37,126 bases of DNA. Origin: Lachnospiraceae bacterium. Its GTDB lineage: Bacteria > Bacillota > Clostridia > Lachnospirales > Lachnospiraceae. The notes beneath the pieces were generated by a model. That model was not told the origin of the DNA. It saw only the letters and a list, made by a program, of their open reading frames with translations, and made no database searches. Both the position numbers and the translations under genes were made by a program. Location of the stretch: assembly GCA_017936785.1 (NCBI GenBank), contig JAGBEV010000035.1:1-37126 (forward strand), given 5' to 3'. Position 1 is the stretch's first letter; every line of letters starts with the position of its first letter. Below, one piece after another: positions 1 to 9,947 of this stretch.

Positions 1-817
1 CAAAATGTCTGGTATCCCGCTTAATGAGATAAACAGAGTATTCCAGATCATAATCTCCGTTTAAATATCCCAGGATTTCCTTATATCCAAGTCCCTGCAT
101 GGAAATATGCTCCATGGAACATCCCATTTCCTTTAATTTTCTTACTTCTTCCACAAGACCGGCTTCAATCATCTTGTCCACTCTCTGCTCTATGCGCTCA
201 TAAAGTAATGATCTGTCATCATTTAGGACAAAATAACGGAAATCATAAGGAGATTCCTTTTCCCGTTCCCTGCGGTTGTGCTCGGAAATGGGACAGCCTG
301 TCAGATGATAATATTCCAAGGCACGTATTACCCTTTTCACATTGTTGGCATGAATAGCCTGCGCAGATTCTGCATCCACTTCCTTTAACATATCATGGAG
401 ATACTCTGCTCCTTTTTCTTTTGCGAGACGCTCCAGTTCTTCCCGATAATCGGAGTCAGCTTCATTTTCCGTAAAGTCAATATCATAGAGCACGGACTGG
501 ATATAAAAGCCGGTCCCTCCCACAAGAATGGGAATATGTCCATTGGCATAAATCTGTTCCATGGCTTCTTTTGCCAGCTTTTGAAACAAAAAGACATTAA
601 ATTCTTCTTTCGGTTCCAGAATATCTACCAGATAGTGGGGAATCCCCTGCATTTCTTCTCTGGTGATCTTGGCAGAACCGATATCCATATGCCTGTATAC
701 CTGCATGGAATCCGCACTGATAATCTCTCCGCCGATTTCCTTTGCCAGTCCGATAGATAATGCTGTTTTCCCTACTGCCGTAGGTCCTGTTAATATGATC
801 AGTTTCTTTTTATTCAT
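1..817 (-). CDS. miaA: tRNA dimethylallyltransferase MiaA (3' end beyond window)
   Basis: MiaA transfers a dimethylallyl group to N6 of A37 in tRNAs reading UNN codons; MiaB, encoded 6.4 kb upstream in the same direction, then methylthiolates that base. The ATG is at 815-817. The N-terminus reads MNKKKLIILTGPTAVGKT, with the P-loop GPTAVGKT at about residues 10-17. This is followed by the substrate-loop signature ISADSMQVY and the downstream motif GGTGFYIQ. The frame stays open to base 1, giving about 272 codons, so the last roughly 40 residues of a normal 310-aa MiaA lie outside the window. Only 5 bases separate it from the mutL stop, so it is probably the last or next-to-last gene of a mutS-mutL-miaA transcript, a common Firmicutes order. 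Confidence 0.97.
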   Translation of the reverse strand, partial: MNKKKLIILTGPTAVGKTALSIGLAKEIGGEIISADSMQVYRHMDIGSAKITREEMQGIPHYLVDILEPKEEFNVFLFQKLAKEAMEQIYANGHIPILVGGTGFYIQSVLYDIDFTENEADSDYREELERLAKEKGAEYLHDMLKEVDAESAQAIHANNVKRVIRALEYYHLTGCPISEHNRREREKESPYDFRYFVLNDDRSLLYERIEQRVDKMIEAGLVEEVRKLKEMGCSMEHISMQGLGYKEILGYLNGDYDLEYSVYLIKRDTRHF

Positions 818-822
818 AGCTT

Positions 823-2763
823 TTATACGATTCTTTTAAATTTCTTTTCCATTTCATATTTGCTCATGGAAAACATGGTAGGTCTGCCATGAGGACAATG
901 GTAGGGATTTTCCAAAACAAACAACTGCTTTAACAGCTCCTTTGCCTCTTCAAAGGACAGATTTTGATTGCCCTTTACAGCCGCCTTGCAGGACATGGAA
1001 GCAAGTTTGGATGTAATGACCTCCGGCGTTCCACGGACAGGTGATTCAGCCAGTTCATCCAAAACCTCCAAAAACAGTTGTTTTTCATCTGCCCCATACA
1101 GATCCTGGGGAATCCCTCTCAAGGCAATTTCATCTCCCCCAAAGGTTTCCAGTTCAAAGCCCAATCCCACAAAATAATCTTCAAACTGCCTGAATACCGT
1201 CATTTCTCTTGGGCTGAGAGAAATGATCATAGGCGGCATCAGCATCTGTGTGGTATTTTTCTTTGTTTCCAGCTTTTTCATCCAGTTTTCATAATTGACC
1301 TTTTCATGTGCCGCATGCTGATCCACAAAATAAATATTTCCTTCAAATTCCACGATCCAATAGGTCTTAAATACCTGCCCGATGATCTGCATGCCCGACA
1401 GGCGGTTTTCGTCAAACTGTTCCAGCCCTTCCGTAAACATTTCCATTTGTGCCGCCTTGCTGACTACCACTTCATCCTGTCTGATCAGATTTTCTCTTGA
1501 TCTGTAGGATGGCGTTCTTTTAGGCGGTGGATTGCCTATAATTTTAAAGCCTCTTGGAATTTCTTCATGTACTGCAGATGATACCGGATTTGCACTTTCC
1601 CGATCCAGGTAAGAAGCCTGACTTAATGCTTTGTTTCCTACCTGCTCCTCCTCCATTTGCTCATGGCGCTTTGTTTCAAATGGCTCCGGGGGCAGTTCTT
1701 TGTTCTCTTCAGGCTGTTTTTTCCCCGCTGCCTTTTCCATCAATTGGTCCTCAGCATATTCCGGTATTAAGACTCTTTCAGATAAACTTTCTGCAACAGT
1801 CTGTTTCACCAGCTCACAAAAGGGCTGGGGATTCATAATACGGATTTCCATCTTGGTAGGATGCACATTCACATCTATATCTTCTCCTGAAACCCGGAAA
1901 TGTAAAACCGCAAAAGGATATTTGTGCTGCATCAGAAAGGATTTATAACCTTCCTCTACTGCCAGTGAAATGATCTTGCTTTTAATATATCTGCCGTTGA
2001 CAAAAAATGTTTCATAATTTCTGTTAGCACGGGCTAAAACAGGCTTTCCCACAAAACCGGAAATATGAATCCCGTTTTTTTCCACATCTACAGAAATCAT
2101 GTTGTCGGAAATGTCCCTGCCGTAAATCCTGTATATGATCTCCGAAAGGTCACCGTTTCCCGAAGTAAAAAACCGGTTCTGTCCGTTTTGGATATAGGAT
2201 ATGGATACATTGGGGTGAGACATGGCAATATGCTGCATCAGTTCAGCCACATAAGAGCCTTCTGTCATGGAAGTGCGCAGGAATTTTTTTCTTACAGGAG
2301 TATTATAAAACAGATTCCGCACAATAATGGTTGTTCCGTCAGGAGCGCCTATTTCTTCCGGCTCCTCCATAACACCGCCGTTACAGCACACCTTTACTCC
2401 CATGAGATTTTCCCGGCGCTTGGTGATCATTTCCACCTGTGCCACGGCACTGATACTGGATAGAGCTTCTCCCCGGAAGCCAAGACTGACAATGCTGTTC
2501 AGATCACTTACCGATACGATCTTGCTGGTGGCATGGCGCATAAAGGCATTTTCCAGATCTTCTTTATCAATTCCGCAGCCGTTGTCCGTTACTCTGATAA
2601 AGGATATACCGCCTTCCCTGATCTCCACAGTAATTTTATCCGCACCGGCATCAATGGAATTTTCCACCAGTTCCTTTACAACGCTGGCAGGCTTTTCCAC
2701 TACCTCTCCTGCCGCGATCTTGTCTATGGTCTCCGAATCCAAGACATGTATGTATCCTGCCAT
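823..2763 (-). CDS. mutL: DNA mismatch repair protein MutL
   Basis: MutL links mismatch recognition by MutS to strand incision. The 646-aa product has the N-terminal GHKL ATPase (motif GFRGEALSS near residues 95-103) over about residues 1-330, an acidic linker, and a C-terminal dimerisation/endonuclease domain. Endonuclease motifs are visible: DQHAAHEKVNYE starting at residue 481, SCKAAVKG near 591, and CPHGRP near 623. It therefore belongs to the nicking MutL class found in organisms without MutH. QMLMP near residue 506 resembles the beta-clamp binding motif of Bacillus MutL (weak inference). The ATG at 2763 has a strong AGGAGG site 4 bases upstream. It lies 9 bases after the mutS stop, consistent with co-transcription. 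Confidence 0.98.
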   Translation of the reverse strand: MAGYIHVLDSETIDKIAAGEVVEKPASVVKELVENSIDAGADKITVEIREGGISFIRVTDNGCGIDKEDLENAFMRHATSKIVSVSDLNSIVSLGFRGEALSSISAVAQVEMITKRRENLMGVKVCCNGGVMEEPEEIGAPDGTTIIVRNLFYNTPVRKKFLRTSMTEGSYVAELMQHIAMSHPNVSISYIQNGQNRFFTSGNGDLSEIIYRIYGRDISDNMISVDVEKNGIHISGFVGKPVLARANRNYETFFVNGRYIKSKIISLAVEEGYKSFLMQHKYPFAVLHFRVSGEDIDVNVHPTKMEIRIMNPQPFCELVKQTVAESLSERVLIPEYAEDQLMEKAAGKKQPEENKELPPEPFETKRHEQMEEEQVGNKALSQASYLDRESANPVSSAVHEEIPRGFKIIGNPPPKRTPSYRSRENLIRQDEVVVSKAAQMEMFTEGLEQFDENRLSGMQIIGQVFKTYWIVEFEGNIYFVDQHAAHEKVNYENWMKKLETKKNTTQMLMPPMIISLSPREMTVFRQFEDYFVGLGFELETFGGDEIALRGIPQDLYGADEKQLFLEVLDELAESPVRGTPEVITSKLASMSCKAAVKGNQNLSFEEAKELLKQLFVLENPYHCPHGRPTMFSMSKYEMEKKFKRIV

Positions 2764-2772
2764 ATTACCTCC

Positions 2773-5421
2773 TTATCCCTGCCAGCGGTTTTTCCGCATG
2801 TTCTGCAGGCGGTACAATGTGTTTAACGCATCTAACGGCGTCAGGTTGGAAATATCGATTTCATCCAGTTCCTTTAAAATATCTTCATCCTTTACCGTAT
2901 CAAAAAGGGAAATCTGTTCCAGATCCACCTCATCATATCTCTTTACTTTTTTGCTTTCTGTTTTTCCTTCAATGGCAATGCTCTGTACCTTTTCAATAAT
3001 ATCATTATCCATTAACTGGCTGACAATGACCTTGGCACGGTCAATGACCATATCCGGCACGCCTGCAAGTTTTGCCACCTGAATACCATAGCTTTTGTCT
3101 GCACCGCCCTTAATGATCTTTCTTAGGAAAACAATGTCATCCCCCTGCTCCTTAACGGCAATACAGTAATTGTTTACATTGTTCATCTTGCCTTCCAGTT
3201 CAGTGAGCTCGTGATAATGGGTGGCAAACAATGTCTTTGCCCCCAGAAGTTTTTTGTTACTGATATGCTCAATGACCGCCCATGCTATGGAAAGTCCGTC
3301 AAAGGTGGAAGTACCCCTTCCGATCTCATCCAGGATCAGCAGGCTGTTGGATGTGGCATTTCTCAAAATATTTGCAACCTCATTCATTTCCACCATAAAG
3401 GTACTCTGACCGCTTGCAAGATCATCAGATGCACCCACCCGGGTAAAGATGCGGTCCACGATTCCGATATTGGCACTTTCCGCCGGTACAAAGCTGCCGA
3501 TCTGCGCCATAAGGACGATCAGGGCTGTCTGCCGCATATAGGTGGATTTACCTGCCATATTAGGTCCTGTAATAATGGAGATCAGATTTTTGCCGTTGTC
3601 TAAGAATGTATCATTTGCCACAAACATATCATGCTCGATCATTTTTTCCACCACAGGATGGCGGCCGTTTTTGATCTTGATAATGCCTTTTTCATTCAGT
3701 TCCGGTCTTACATAACCGTTTCTCTCCGCTACATAGGAAAGGGAAGCAAAAACATCCAGGGCGGCAATGGCTTTTGCCGTCTTTTGAATACGGGCAATAT
3801 TATCCGCAATGGTCTCCCTGATCTCACAAAACAGATCATATTCCAATGCACACAGCTTGTCCTCCGCATTGAGAATGGTATCTTCCAGTTCTTTTAACTT
3901 AGGCGTCATATAACGCTCTCCGCCTGTCAGGGTCTGCTTGCGTATCCATTCCTCCGGCACCAGATTCTTAAAGGAATTGGTCACTTCAAAATAATAGCCG
4001 AACACCTTGTTATATCCCACTTTCAGGTTTTTAATGCCTGTTCTTTCCTTTTCCGTCTGTTCCAGTTCTGCCAGCCAGGTTTTTCCTTCTGTTTTGGCAT
4101 TGCGGAAATAATCAATGTCCTCATGAAAACCGTTTTTAATGATACCGCCCTCCCTGACGGAAATAGGCGGTTCTTCATCGATTGCCTGTTCGATGAGTCC
4201 GCAGATATCTTCTAAGGGATCAATATCATCATAAATATTTTTCAGCAATTTGCAGTCAAAGTCCTGCAAGACTGTACGGATAGGCGGCAGCATGGAAAGT
4301 GACTTGCTGAAAGCGATCAGATCCCTGGGATTGGCGGATTTGTAGCTGATCTTGCCCAAAAGCCGCTCCAGGTCATAAATAGGATTCAGATATTCCCTCA
4401 ATTCATCCCTGCTGACGCCATGGGCGCTTAAAACCTCCACTGCATTCAGCCTGTTGGTAATATCCTCCATTTCTATCAGAGGCTGCTCAATATAGCTCCT
4501 GAGAGTCCTTGCCCCCATTGCAGTCTTTGTCTTATCAAGGACCCATAAAAGGGAACCTCTTTTTTGTTTTTCCCGTAAGGTTTCCACCAGCTCCAGATTT
4601 CTTCTGGTGGAACTGTCCAAAAGCATGTATTTGCTTGTTATGTAGGGATTGATATGAGTAATATGGGACAAAGAGTTTTTCTGGGTTTCATACAGATAGG
4701 AAAGCACTGCTCCCGCACTGATGATTCCCGCCGGAAAATCATCCAGCCCCAGTGAAGTCAGGGTCTGTACTCCAAAATGTTTCTTTAAACGGTTCTGACA
4801 GGTTTCATCATCAAAATACCATGGGTCCAGCTTGTAGATGGTAATTCCCAGACGGGAACGCAGATCCTCCAGATCAAAGCCGCTGACAATAAAACCGTCA
4901 TTGCAGACGATCTCCGCCGGAGAAAACTTAATGATCTCGTCATACATTTTCTTGCTGTCATCCACCTGGGTCACATAGTAATCGCCGGTTGTAACATCAA
5001 TAACGGAAATGCCGATCTTGTCCAGATAGACAATACACATGAGATAATTATTGCGTGTTTCCTCCAAAGACTGCATATTCAGGTTTGTTCCGGGAGTTAC
5101 GATCCTGACAACCTCTCTTTTTACAATGCCCTTTGCCAGCTTTGGGTCCTCCATCTGTTCACAGATGGCAACCTTATATCCTTTCGCCACCAGCTTGGTC
5201 AGATAGCCATCTACTGCATGATAGGGAATACCGCACATGGGAGCCCGCTCTTCCAAACCGCAGCTTTTACCTGTCAATGTGATTTCCAAAGCCTTGGAAG
5301 CGGCAATGGCATCATCAAAAAACATTTCGTAAAAGTCACCCAGCCGGTAAAACAGGATGCAGTCCGGGTACTGCTTTTTGGTTTCCATATATTGCTGCAT
5401 CATAGGTGTCAATTCTGCCAT
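2773..5421 (-). CDS. mutS: DNA mismatch repair protein MutS
   Basis: MutS binds base mismatches and small loops and, on ATP binding, becomes a sliding clamp that recruits MutL. The 882-aa length is normal for MutS1. Visible landmarks are the Phe-X-Glu mismatch wedge at F30-Y31-E32 (GDFYEMFFDDA), Walker A GPNMAGKST from residue 619, and the ABC-type signature DDLASGQSTF near 667. Walker B LLILDEIGRGTSTFD carries the acidic pair at about 698-699. QISLF at about 836-840 fits the beta-clamp binding consensus near the C-terminus. The ATG at 5421 is preceded by GAGGAAGAG. The gene starts 22 bases after the SulP stop and ends 9 bases before mutL. Confidence 0.98.
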   Translation of the reverse strand: MAELTPMMQQYMETKKQYPDCILFYRLGDFYEMFFDDAIAASKALEITLTGKSCGLEERAPMCGIPYHAVDGYLTKLVAKGYKVAICEQMEDPKLAKGIVKREVVRIVTPGTNLNMQSLEETRNNYLMCIVYLDKIGISVIDVTTGDYYVTQVDDSKKMYDEIIKFSPAEIVCNDGFIVSGFDLEDLRSRLGITIYKLDPWYFDDETCQNRLKKHFGVQTLTSLGLDDFPAGIISAGAVLSYLYETQKNSLSHITHINPYITSKYMLLDSSTRRNLELVETLREKQKRGSLLWVLDKTKTAMGARTLRSYIEQPLIEMEDITNRLNAVEVLSAHGVSRDELREYLNPIYDLERLLGKISYKSANPRDLIAFSKSLSMLPPIRTVLQDFDCKLLKNIYDDIDPLEDICGLIEQAIDEEPPISVREGGIIKNGFHEDIDYFRNAKTEGKTWLAELEQTEKERTGIKNLKVGYNKVFGYYFEVTNSFKNLVPEEWIRKQTLTGGERYMTPKLKELEDTILNAEDKLCALEYDLFCEIRETIADNIARIQKTAKAIAALDVFASLSYVAERNGYVRPELNEKGIIKIKNGRHPVVEKMIEHDMFVANDTFLDNGKNLISIITGPNMAGKSTYMRQTALIVLMAQIGSFVPAESANIGIVDRIFTRVGASDDLASGQSTFMVEMNEVANILRNATSNSLLILDEIGRGTSTFDGLSIAWAVIEHISNKKLLGAKTLFATHYHELTELEGKMNNVNNYCIAVKEQGDDIVFLRKIIKGGADKSYGIQVAKLAGVPDMVIDRAKVIVSQLMDNDIIEKVQSIAIEGKTESKKVKRYDEVDLEQISLFDTVKDEDILKELDEIDISNLTPLDALNTLYRLQNMRKNRWQG

Positions 5422-5443
5422 TGCTCTTCCTCATCTTTCTCTT

Positions 5444-7111
5444 CTAGCCGCTGATTTTATCCGCCGCATTCCGGTTAATTTCCTCCGCCCTTGCCAAAGC
5501 ATCATCAATATGGGCACAGAAATTCTCTTTTCCTATTTTTTCATCAAATCCTGATTTTTCCATGATCTTCATAGGCTGTTCGTTTATATGGGATAAAATC
5601 AGGTTAATATTCTTTTTGTCACATTTTTCCTTTAACTGCTCCAAAGCGTGCATTGCCGTTGCGTCAATGGCATTGACGCTTCTCATTCGCAGAACCAGGC
5701 AGGTGGTATCTTCTGTCAAAGATATCTGCAGGATCTTGTCTGCGGCGCCAAAAAACATGGGACCGCTGATTTCATATACGAGGGTGTGGGCAGGAACCTG
5801 CCTTAAGGACAGGGAATCGGGATCGTCATCATCATCCACATATTTCCAGCCCTCTACCTCTGTTACTTCACTCATTCTCTTTAAGAATAACATTGCCGCC
5901 ATCAGCATGCCGATTTCAATGGCAACGACCAGATCAAATACTACTGTCAGCACAAAGGTAAGTACCAATACAATAATATCACTTTTGGGCGCAGTTTTGC
6001 AAAGGCTCACAAAATGACGCCATTCACTCATATTGTAAGCGACCATGAACAAAATCGCCGCAATCGCCGGCATGGGAATCAATGCCGCATAAGGCATGAG
6101 TACTACCAGGATCAGCAGCAAGGTTAGGGAGTGTACCATTCCCGCTATGGGAGTGCGTCCGCCGTTTTTGATATTTGCAGCCGTTCTGGCAATGGCTCCC
6201 GTTGCAGGAATGCCGCCGAACAAAGCGGATGTAATATTCCCCGCTCCCTGGGCTATCAGCTCCATGTTGGAACGGTGTCTGCTGTTTACCATACTGTCCG
6301 CCACCACACAGGATAAGAGGGACTCGATCGCCGCTAAAATGGCAATGGTAAAGGCATCGGAAAACACCTCTCTTACCATGGAAAAGGTAAACTGGGGAAT
6401 GTGAGGCACCGGCAGCTTATTGGAAATGGTATAAAGGTCTCCGATAGTATTTACATCCATATGTAAGCCTTTTACCATAAGAATACTTATGATAACCGCC
6501 ACTAAAGAACCGGGAATTCTCTTACTGATATAGGGCATAATGATCAAAATGACCATACAGACAACGCCTACAAGTACTGCCTGCCAGTTAATGGTTCCTA
6601 TAAAAGCAAACACAGCCTTTAATTTATCCAGGGTTTCGATCAGAGGTTCTTCCGTCACAACAGTAAGCCCCAGGAAATCCTTGATCTGACCGATAAAGAT
6701 GGTAACTGCAATGCCCGAAGTAAATCCTGTGGTAATGGTATATGGTATAAATTTGATCAGGCTTCCCAGTCTCATAAAGCCCATAATGATCAAAATAATA
6801 CCTGCGATCATCGTAGCAAGGATCAACCCGTCCATGCCGTTTTTGGCTACGATTCCCGCCACAATGGTGGCAAATGCAGCCGTAGGACCTGCAATCTGTA
6901 CTCTGGAACCGCCCAGAAAAGAAATCACAAATCCTGCAGTGATCGCCGTATAAAGACCGATTTCAGGGGTTACACCGCTGGCAAGTGCCAAAGCGATGGA
7001 TAAAGGCAGTGCAATGATCGCCACAATAATGCCTGCAACCACATCCTTTACAAACTGTTCTTTTGTGTAAGTTTTCATGACCGAAAACAGCTTCGGTTTT
7101 AATTTTTCCAT
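5444..7111 (-). CDS. SulP-family inorganic anion transporter with C-terminal STAS domain
   Basis: This is a membrane transporter of the SulP/SLC26 family, which moves sulfate, bicarbonate or similar anions. The 555-aa product has about ten or more hydrophobic segments from residue 20 to about 410. Family landmarks are GIIVAIIALPLSIALALASG near the N-terminus, GLYTAITAGFVISFLGGS and GIPATGAIARTAANIKNGG. A cytosolic STAS domain follows (about 430-540), with the core VNAIDATAMHALEQL. The substrate cannot be read from the sequence. I chose ATG 7111 because GGAGG sits 5 bases upstream; a TTG four codons earlier overlaps that site. It lies between miaB and mutS, which are usually neighbours, so it looks like an insertion into a conserved housekeeping order. 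Confidence 0.93.
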   Translation of the reverse strand: MEKLKPKLFSVMKTYTKEQFVKDVVAGIIVAIIALPLSIALALASGVTPEIGLYTAITAGFVISFLGGSRVQIAGPTAAFATIVAGIVAKNGMDGLILATMIAGIILIIMGFMRLGSLIKFIPYTITTGFTSGIAVTIFIGQIKDFLGLTVVTEEPLIETLDKLKAVFAFIGTINWQAVLVGVVCMVILIIMPYISKRIPGSLVAVIISILMVKGLHMDVNTIGDLYTISNKLPVPHIPQFTFSMVREVFSDAFTIAILAAIESLLSCVVADSMVNSRHRSNMELIAQGAGNITSALFGGIPATGAIARTAANIKNGGRTPIAGMVHSLTLLLILVVLMPYAALIPMPAIAAILFMVAYNMSEWRHFVSLCKTAPKSDIIVLVLTFVLTVVFDLVVAIEIGMLMAAMLFLKRMSEVTEVEGWKYVDDDDDPDSLSLRQVPAHTLVYEISGPMFFGAADKILQISLTEDTTCLVLRMRSVNAIDATAMHALEQLKEKCDKKNINLILSHINEQPMKIMEKSGFDEKIGKENFCAHIDDALARAEEINRNAADKISG

Positions 7112-7130
7112 AATGTCCTCCAAGAATTCA

Positions 7131-7159
7131 ATTCATTTGTATTTTCGTTCCCCCGTCAA
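7131..7159 (-). promoter_or_regulatory. Possible weak promoter before sulP
   Basis: On the minus strand TTGACG (7159-7154) is followed after 17 bases by ATGAAT (7136-7131), ahead of the sulP ribosome binding site. The -35 is good but the -10 is poor. It would let the transporter and the mut genes be transcribed independently of miaB. Confidence 0.28.
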
Positions 7160-7181
7160 TACAAAAACATTCTTGTTTTTC

Positions 7182-8576
7182 TTACTGCATATCTCCCAAA
7201 TAATAAAATCCCTTACATTCCCTTAAATAAACGGGAACGATTTTTCCGATCAGTTCCTTTCCCCCTTTGAAATGAACGATCATATTGTTGGAAAGCCTTC
7301 CGGTTACCAGGCTGTCATCATGCTCATTGATCTCCTCAACCAGAGCATCCAGTGTCTGTCCCTGAAGTTTCTTCGCCTGTTCCCTGGCTGTATCCTGCAC
7401 TACTGCTAACAGCTCATCAAAATGTCTGGTCACTTCTTCCTTGCAGACCTGGTTTTCCATGGCTGCCGCAGGTGTTCCGGTCCGTTTGGAATACTGGAAG
7501 GTAAAGGCGTTGTCATAATGAACCTTTTTCACCACATCAATGGTCTCCTGCACATCCTCATAGGTCTCACCCGGAAATCCCACAATAATGTCCGTTGTAA
7601 TTGAAATATCGGGAATTTCCCGCCGGATCTTTTCAGCCAGTGCCAGATACTGTTCCTTTGTATAACGGCGGTTCATTTCCTTTAAGATTTTAGTGGAACC
7701 GGACTGCAGGGGCAGATGAAGATGTCTGCATATCTTTTCGGAATTCTTCATGACCTGGATCAGTTCATCGGATAAATCCTTTGGATGTGAAGTCATAAAG
7801 CGAATCCTTTCAATACCTTCTATTTGCTCTACCTGTTTCAAAAGCTCTGCAAAGGAAATGGGATTTTCCAGATTTTTCCCATAGGAATTTACATTCTGTC
7901 CTAAGAGCATGATCTCTACAACACCATCTGCCGCCAGAGACTTGATCTCCTCAATGATCTCCTCCGGTTTCCTGCTCCTTTCCCTGCCTCTGACATAAGG
8001 TACGATACAATAGCTGCAAAAATTATTGCAGCCAAACATAATATTGATGCCTGATTTAAAGGGATATTTCCTCTGTACGGGAAGCTGTTCCACGATCTGG
8101 TCCGTATCCTTCCAGATATCGATGAGCATGCCTTCGGATTCATACATACCCACCAGAAGCTCCGCAAACTTAAAAATATTGTGGGTTCCGAAAATCAGAT
8201 CCACAAAACCGTAGCTTTTCCTGATTTTTTCTATGACAGAAGGCTCCTGCATCATGCAGCCGCATAAGCAGATCTTCATATGGGGATTTCTCCGCTTAAA
8301 GCCGTTTAATACCCCAAGCCGCCCATAAACCCTCTGGTTGGCATTATCCCTTACCGTACAGGTGTTGTAAATGACCAGATCCGCATCTTCGTCTTCTATT
8401 TCTTCAAAGCCTACTGCCCTTAAAATGCCGGAAAGCTTTTCTGAATCCCTGGCATTCATCTGACAGCCAAAGGTCTGTACACAGCAGGTTAAGCTGCCAC
8501 CCTTTTCTCTGGCTTTTTCAGATATGATCTGTTTTGCTTTTTCTATGTATCCGTACTGGATCTGTGCCTCGTTCAT
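7182..8576 (-). CDS. miaB: tRNA-2-methylthio-N6-dimethylallyladenosine synthase MiaB
   Basis: MiaB is a radical SAM methylthiotransferase that adds the 2-methylthio group to i6A37 made by MiaA. The 464-aa product has the N-terminal UPF0004 domain (TFGCQMNARDSE, cysteine at residue 38; further cysteines in NTCTVRDNA and LCGCMMQ). The radical SAM cluster motif is CNNFCSYCIVPYVRGRERSR. A C-terminal TRAM domain occupies roughly the last 65 residues. ATG 8576 has AAAGGAC upstream. The gene begins 88 bases after proA; that gap shows no clear terminator, so read-through from proA is plausible. The family also includes MtaB and RimO, but the motif spacing and the mut/miaA context favour MiaB. Confidence 0.96.
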   Translation of the reverse strand: MNEAQIQYGYIEKAKQIISEKAREKGGSLTCCVQTFGCQMNARDSEKLSGILRAVGFEEIEDEDADLVIYNTCTVRDNANQRVYGRLGVLNGFKRRNPHMKICLCGCMMQEPSVIEKIRKSYGFVDLIFGTHNIFKFAELLVGMYESEGMLIDIWKDTDQIVEQLPVQRKYPFKSGINIMFGCNNFCSYCIVPYVRGRERSRKPEEIIEEIKSLAADGVVEIMLLGQNVNSYGKNLENPISFAELLKQVEQIEGIERIRFMTSHPKDLSDELIQVMKNSEKICRHLHLPLQSGSTKILKEMNRRYTKEQYLALAEKIRREIPDISITTDIIVGFPGETYEDVQETIDVVKKVHYDNAFTFQYSKRTGTPAAAMENQVCKEEVTRHFDELLAVVQDTAREQAKKLQGQTLDALVEEINEHDDSLVTGRLSNNMIVHFKGGKELIGKIVPVYLRECKGFYYLGDMQ

Positions 8577-8664
8577 TATGAGTCCTTTCTTTTTTTCTTC
8601 TGATTTTCCTTTTGCAGGTCAGTCCTTTGAATATCTGTTATTTTTGATCATATCAGATTTTCTG

Positions 8665-9912
8665 TCAGGGACGTACCTGTCCGTCTCCCAGAATCCGGTA
8701 CTGATAGGAAGTCAGCTCCGGAAGTCCCATAGGTCCTCTTGCATGAAGTTTCTGGGTGCTGATGCCGATTTCCGCCCCAAAGCCAAATTCAAAGCCGTCG
8801 GTAAAGCGGGTAGAGGCATTGACATAAACACACGCCGCATCCACGCCTCTTAAAAACTGTTTTGCAGTCTCTTTATTTTCCGTGATAATGGCTTCGGAAT
8901 GTTTGGTATTATTTTTGTTAATATGGGCAATGGCCTCCTTTACATCGGAAACAGTCTTGACGGAAATAATGTAATCCAGATATTCCGTGGCAAAATCCTC
9001 TTCCGTTGCCTCGCTGCAGTCAGCAATAAAGGTCATGGCAGCCTTATCTGCCCGGATCTCCACATTGTGTTCCTTTAAGGCATGGGATAAAGCAGGAAGC
9101 AGTTTTTCTCTGATATCCTGATGTACCACCAATGATTCGCAGGCATTGCATACGCCGATTCTCTGGGTTTTTGCATTGATGATAATGGGTATGGCTTTTT
9201 CCACATCCCCATCCTTATCCACATAAATATGGCAGTTGCCGCTTCCCGTTTCGATTACCGGAATGGTACTGTTTTCCACAACAGTACGGATCAGTCCCGC
9301 ACTTCCCCTTGGGATCAGCACATCTACATATCCGTTCATTTTCATAAACTGTCTGGTAACTTCCCTGTCTGTATCTTCAATCAACAAAATGGCGTCTTCA
9401 TTGAGCCCGCATTCCTTTAAAGCCCCCCTGATGGAAGCCGCAATGGCGATATTGGAGGTAATGGCATCGGAACCGCCCTTTAAGATCACGGCATTTCCGG
9501 ATTTAAAACACAGTCCAAAGGCATCTGCCGTTACATTGGGACGGGATTCATAAATAATGCCGATAACGCCTAAAGGCACACGCACTTTACTGATTTCCAG
9601 ACCGTTGGGACGGGTTGTTGTGCTGAGCACTTCCCCAATGGGGTCCGGCAGATCCACGATCTGTTTCAGTCCCTCTGCCATGGCTTCGATCCTTGCTTTA
9701 GTCAGCCGCAGCCTGTCAATAAGCCCCGGATGCATTCCGTTTGCTTCTCCCTTTTTAATATCCTCTTCATTTGCCGCCAGAATCTTTTCACTGTCTGCTG
9801 TCAGACGTTCTGCCACCTTTAACAGAGCTTTGTTTTTGGTTTCTGTATCCAGCATCTGCATTTCATATTTTGCCGCCACGGCTTTTTGTCCCAATAATGC
9901 TAAATCTGTCAT
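8665..9912 (-). CDS. proA: Gamma-glutamyl phosphate reductase (glutamate-5-semialdehyde dehydrogenase)
   Basis: ProA reduces gamma-glutamyl phosphate to glutamate-5-semialdehyde with NADPH, the second step of proline synthesis. Its 415-aa length matches the family. Visible signatures are [47 protein letters not shown] and [12 protein letters not shown]. The catalytic cysteine is C255 in [17 protein letters not shown] 9912 lies behind AAAAGGAGAGACAG. The partner kinase proB is in the same cluster, separated by a DUF896 gene and a folate enzyme, and the cluster probably makes proline biosynthesis one transcript. Confidence 0.97.
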   Translation of the reverse strand: MTDLALLGQKAVAAKYEMQMLDTETKNKALLKVAERLTADSEKILAANEEDIKKGEANGMHPGLIDRLRLTKARIEAMAEGLKQIVDLPDPIGEVLSTTTRPNGLEISKVRVPLGVIGIIYESRPNVTADAFGLCFKSGNAVILKGGSDAITSNIAIAASIRGALKECGLNEDAILLIEDTDREVTRQFMKMNGYVDVLIPRGSAGLIRTVVENSTIPVIETGSGNCHIYVDKDGDVEKAIPIIINAKTQRIGVCNACESLVVHQDIREKLLPALSHALKEHNVEIRADKAAMTFIADCSEATEEDFATEYLDYIISVKTVSDVKEAIAHINKNNTKHSEAIITENKETAKQFLRGVDAACVYVNASTRFTDGFEFGFGAEIGISTQKLHARGPMGLPELTSYQYRILGDGQVRP

Positions 9913-9947
9913 CTGTCTCTCCTTTTTTGTTTACAAATATTGTCTTA

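Noticed and set aside
2327-3082. A 251-codon plus-strand frame across the mutL/mutS junction
   Set aside because: It lies antisense to two certain genes, has low-complexity Ser/Thr-rich translation and no ribosome binding site.
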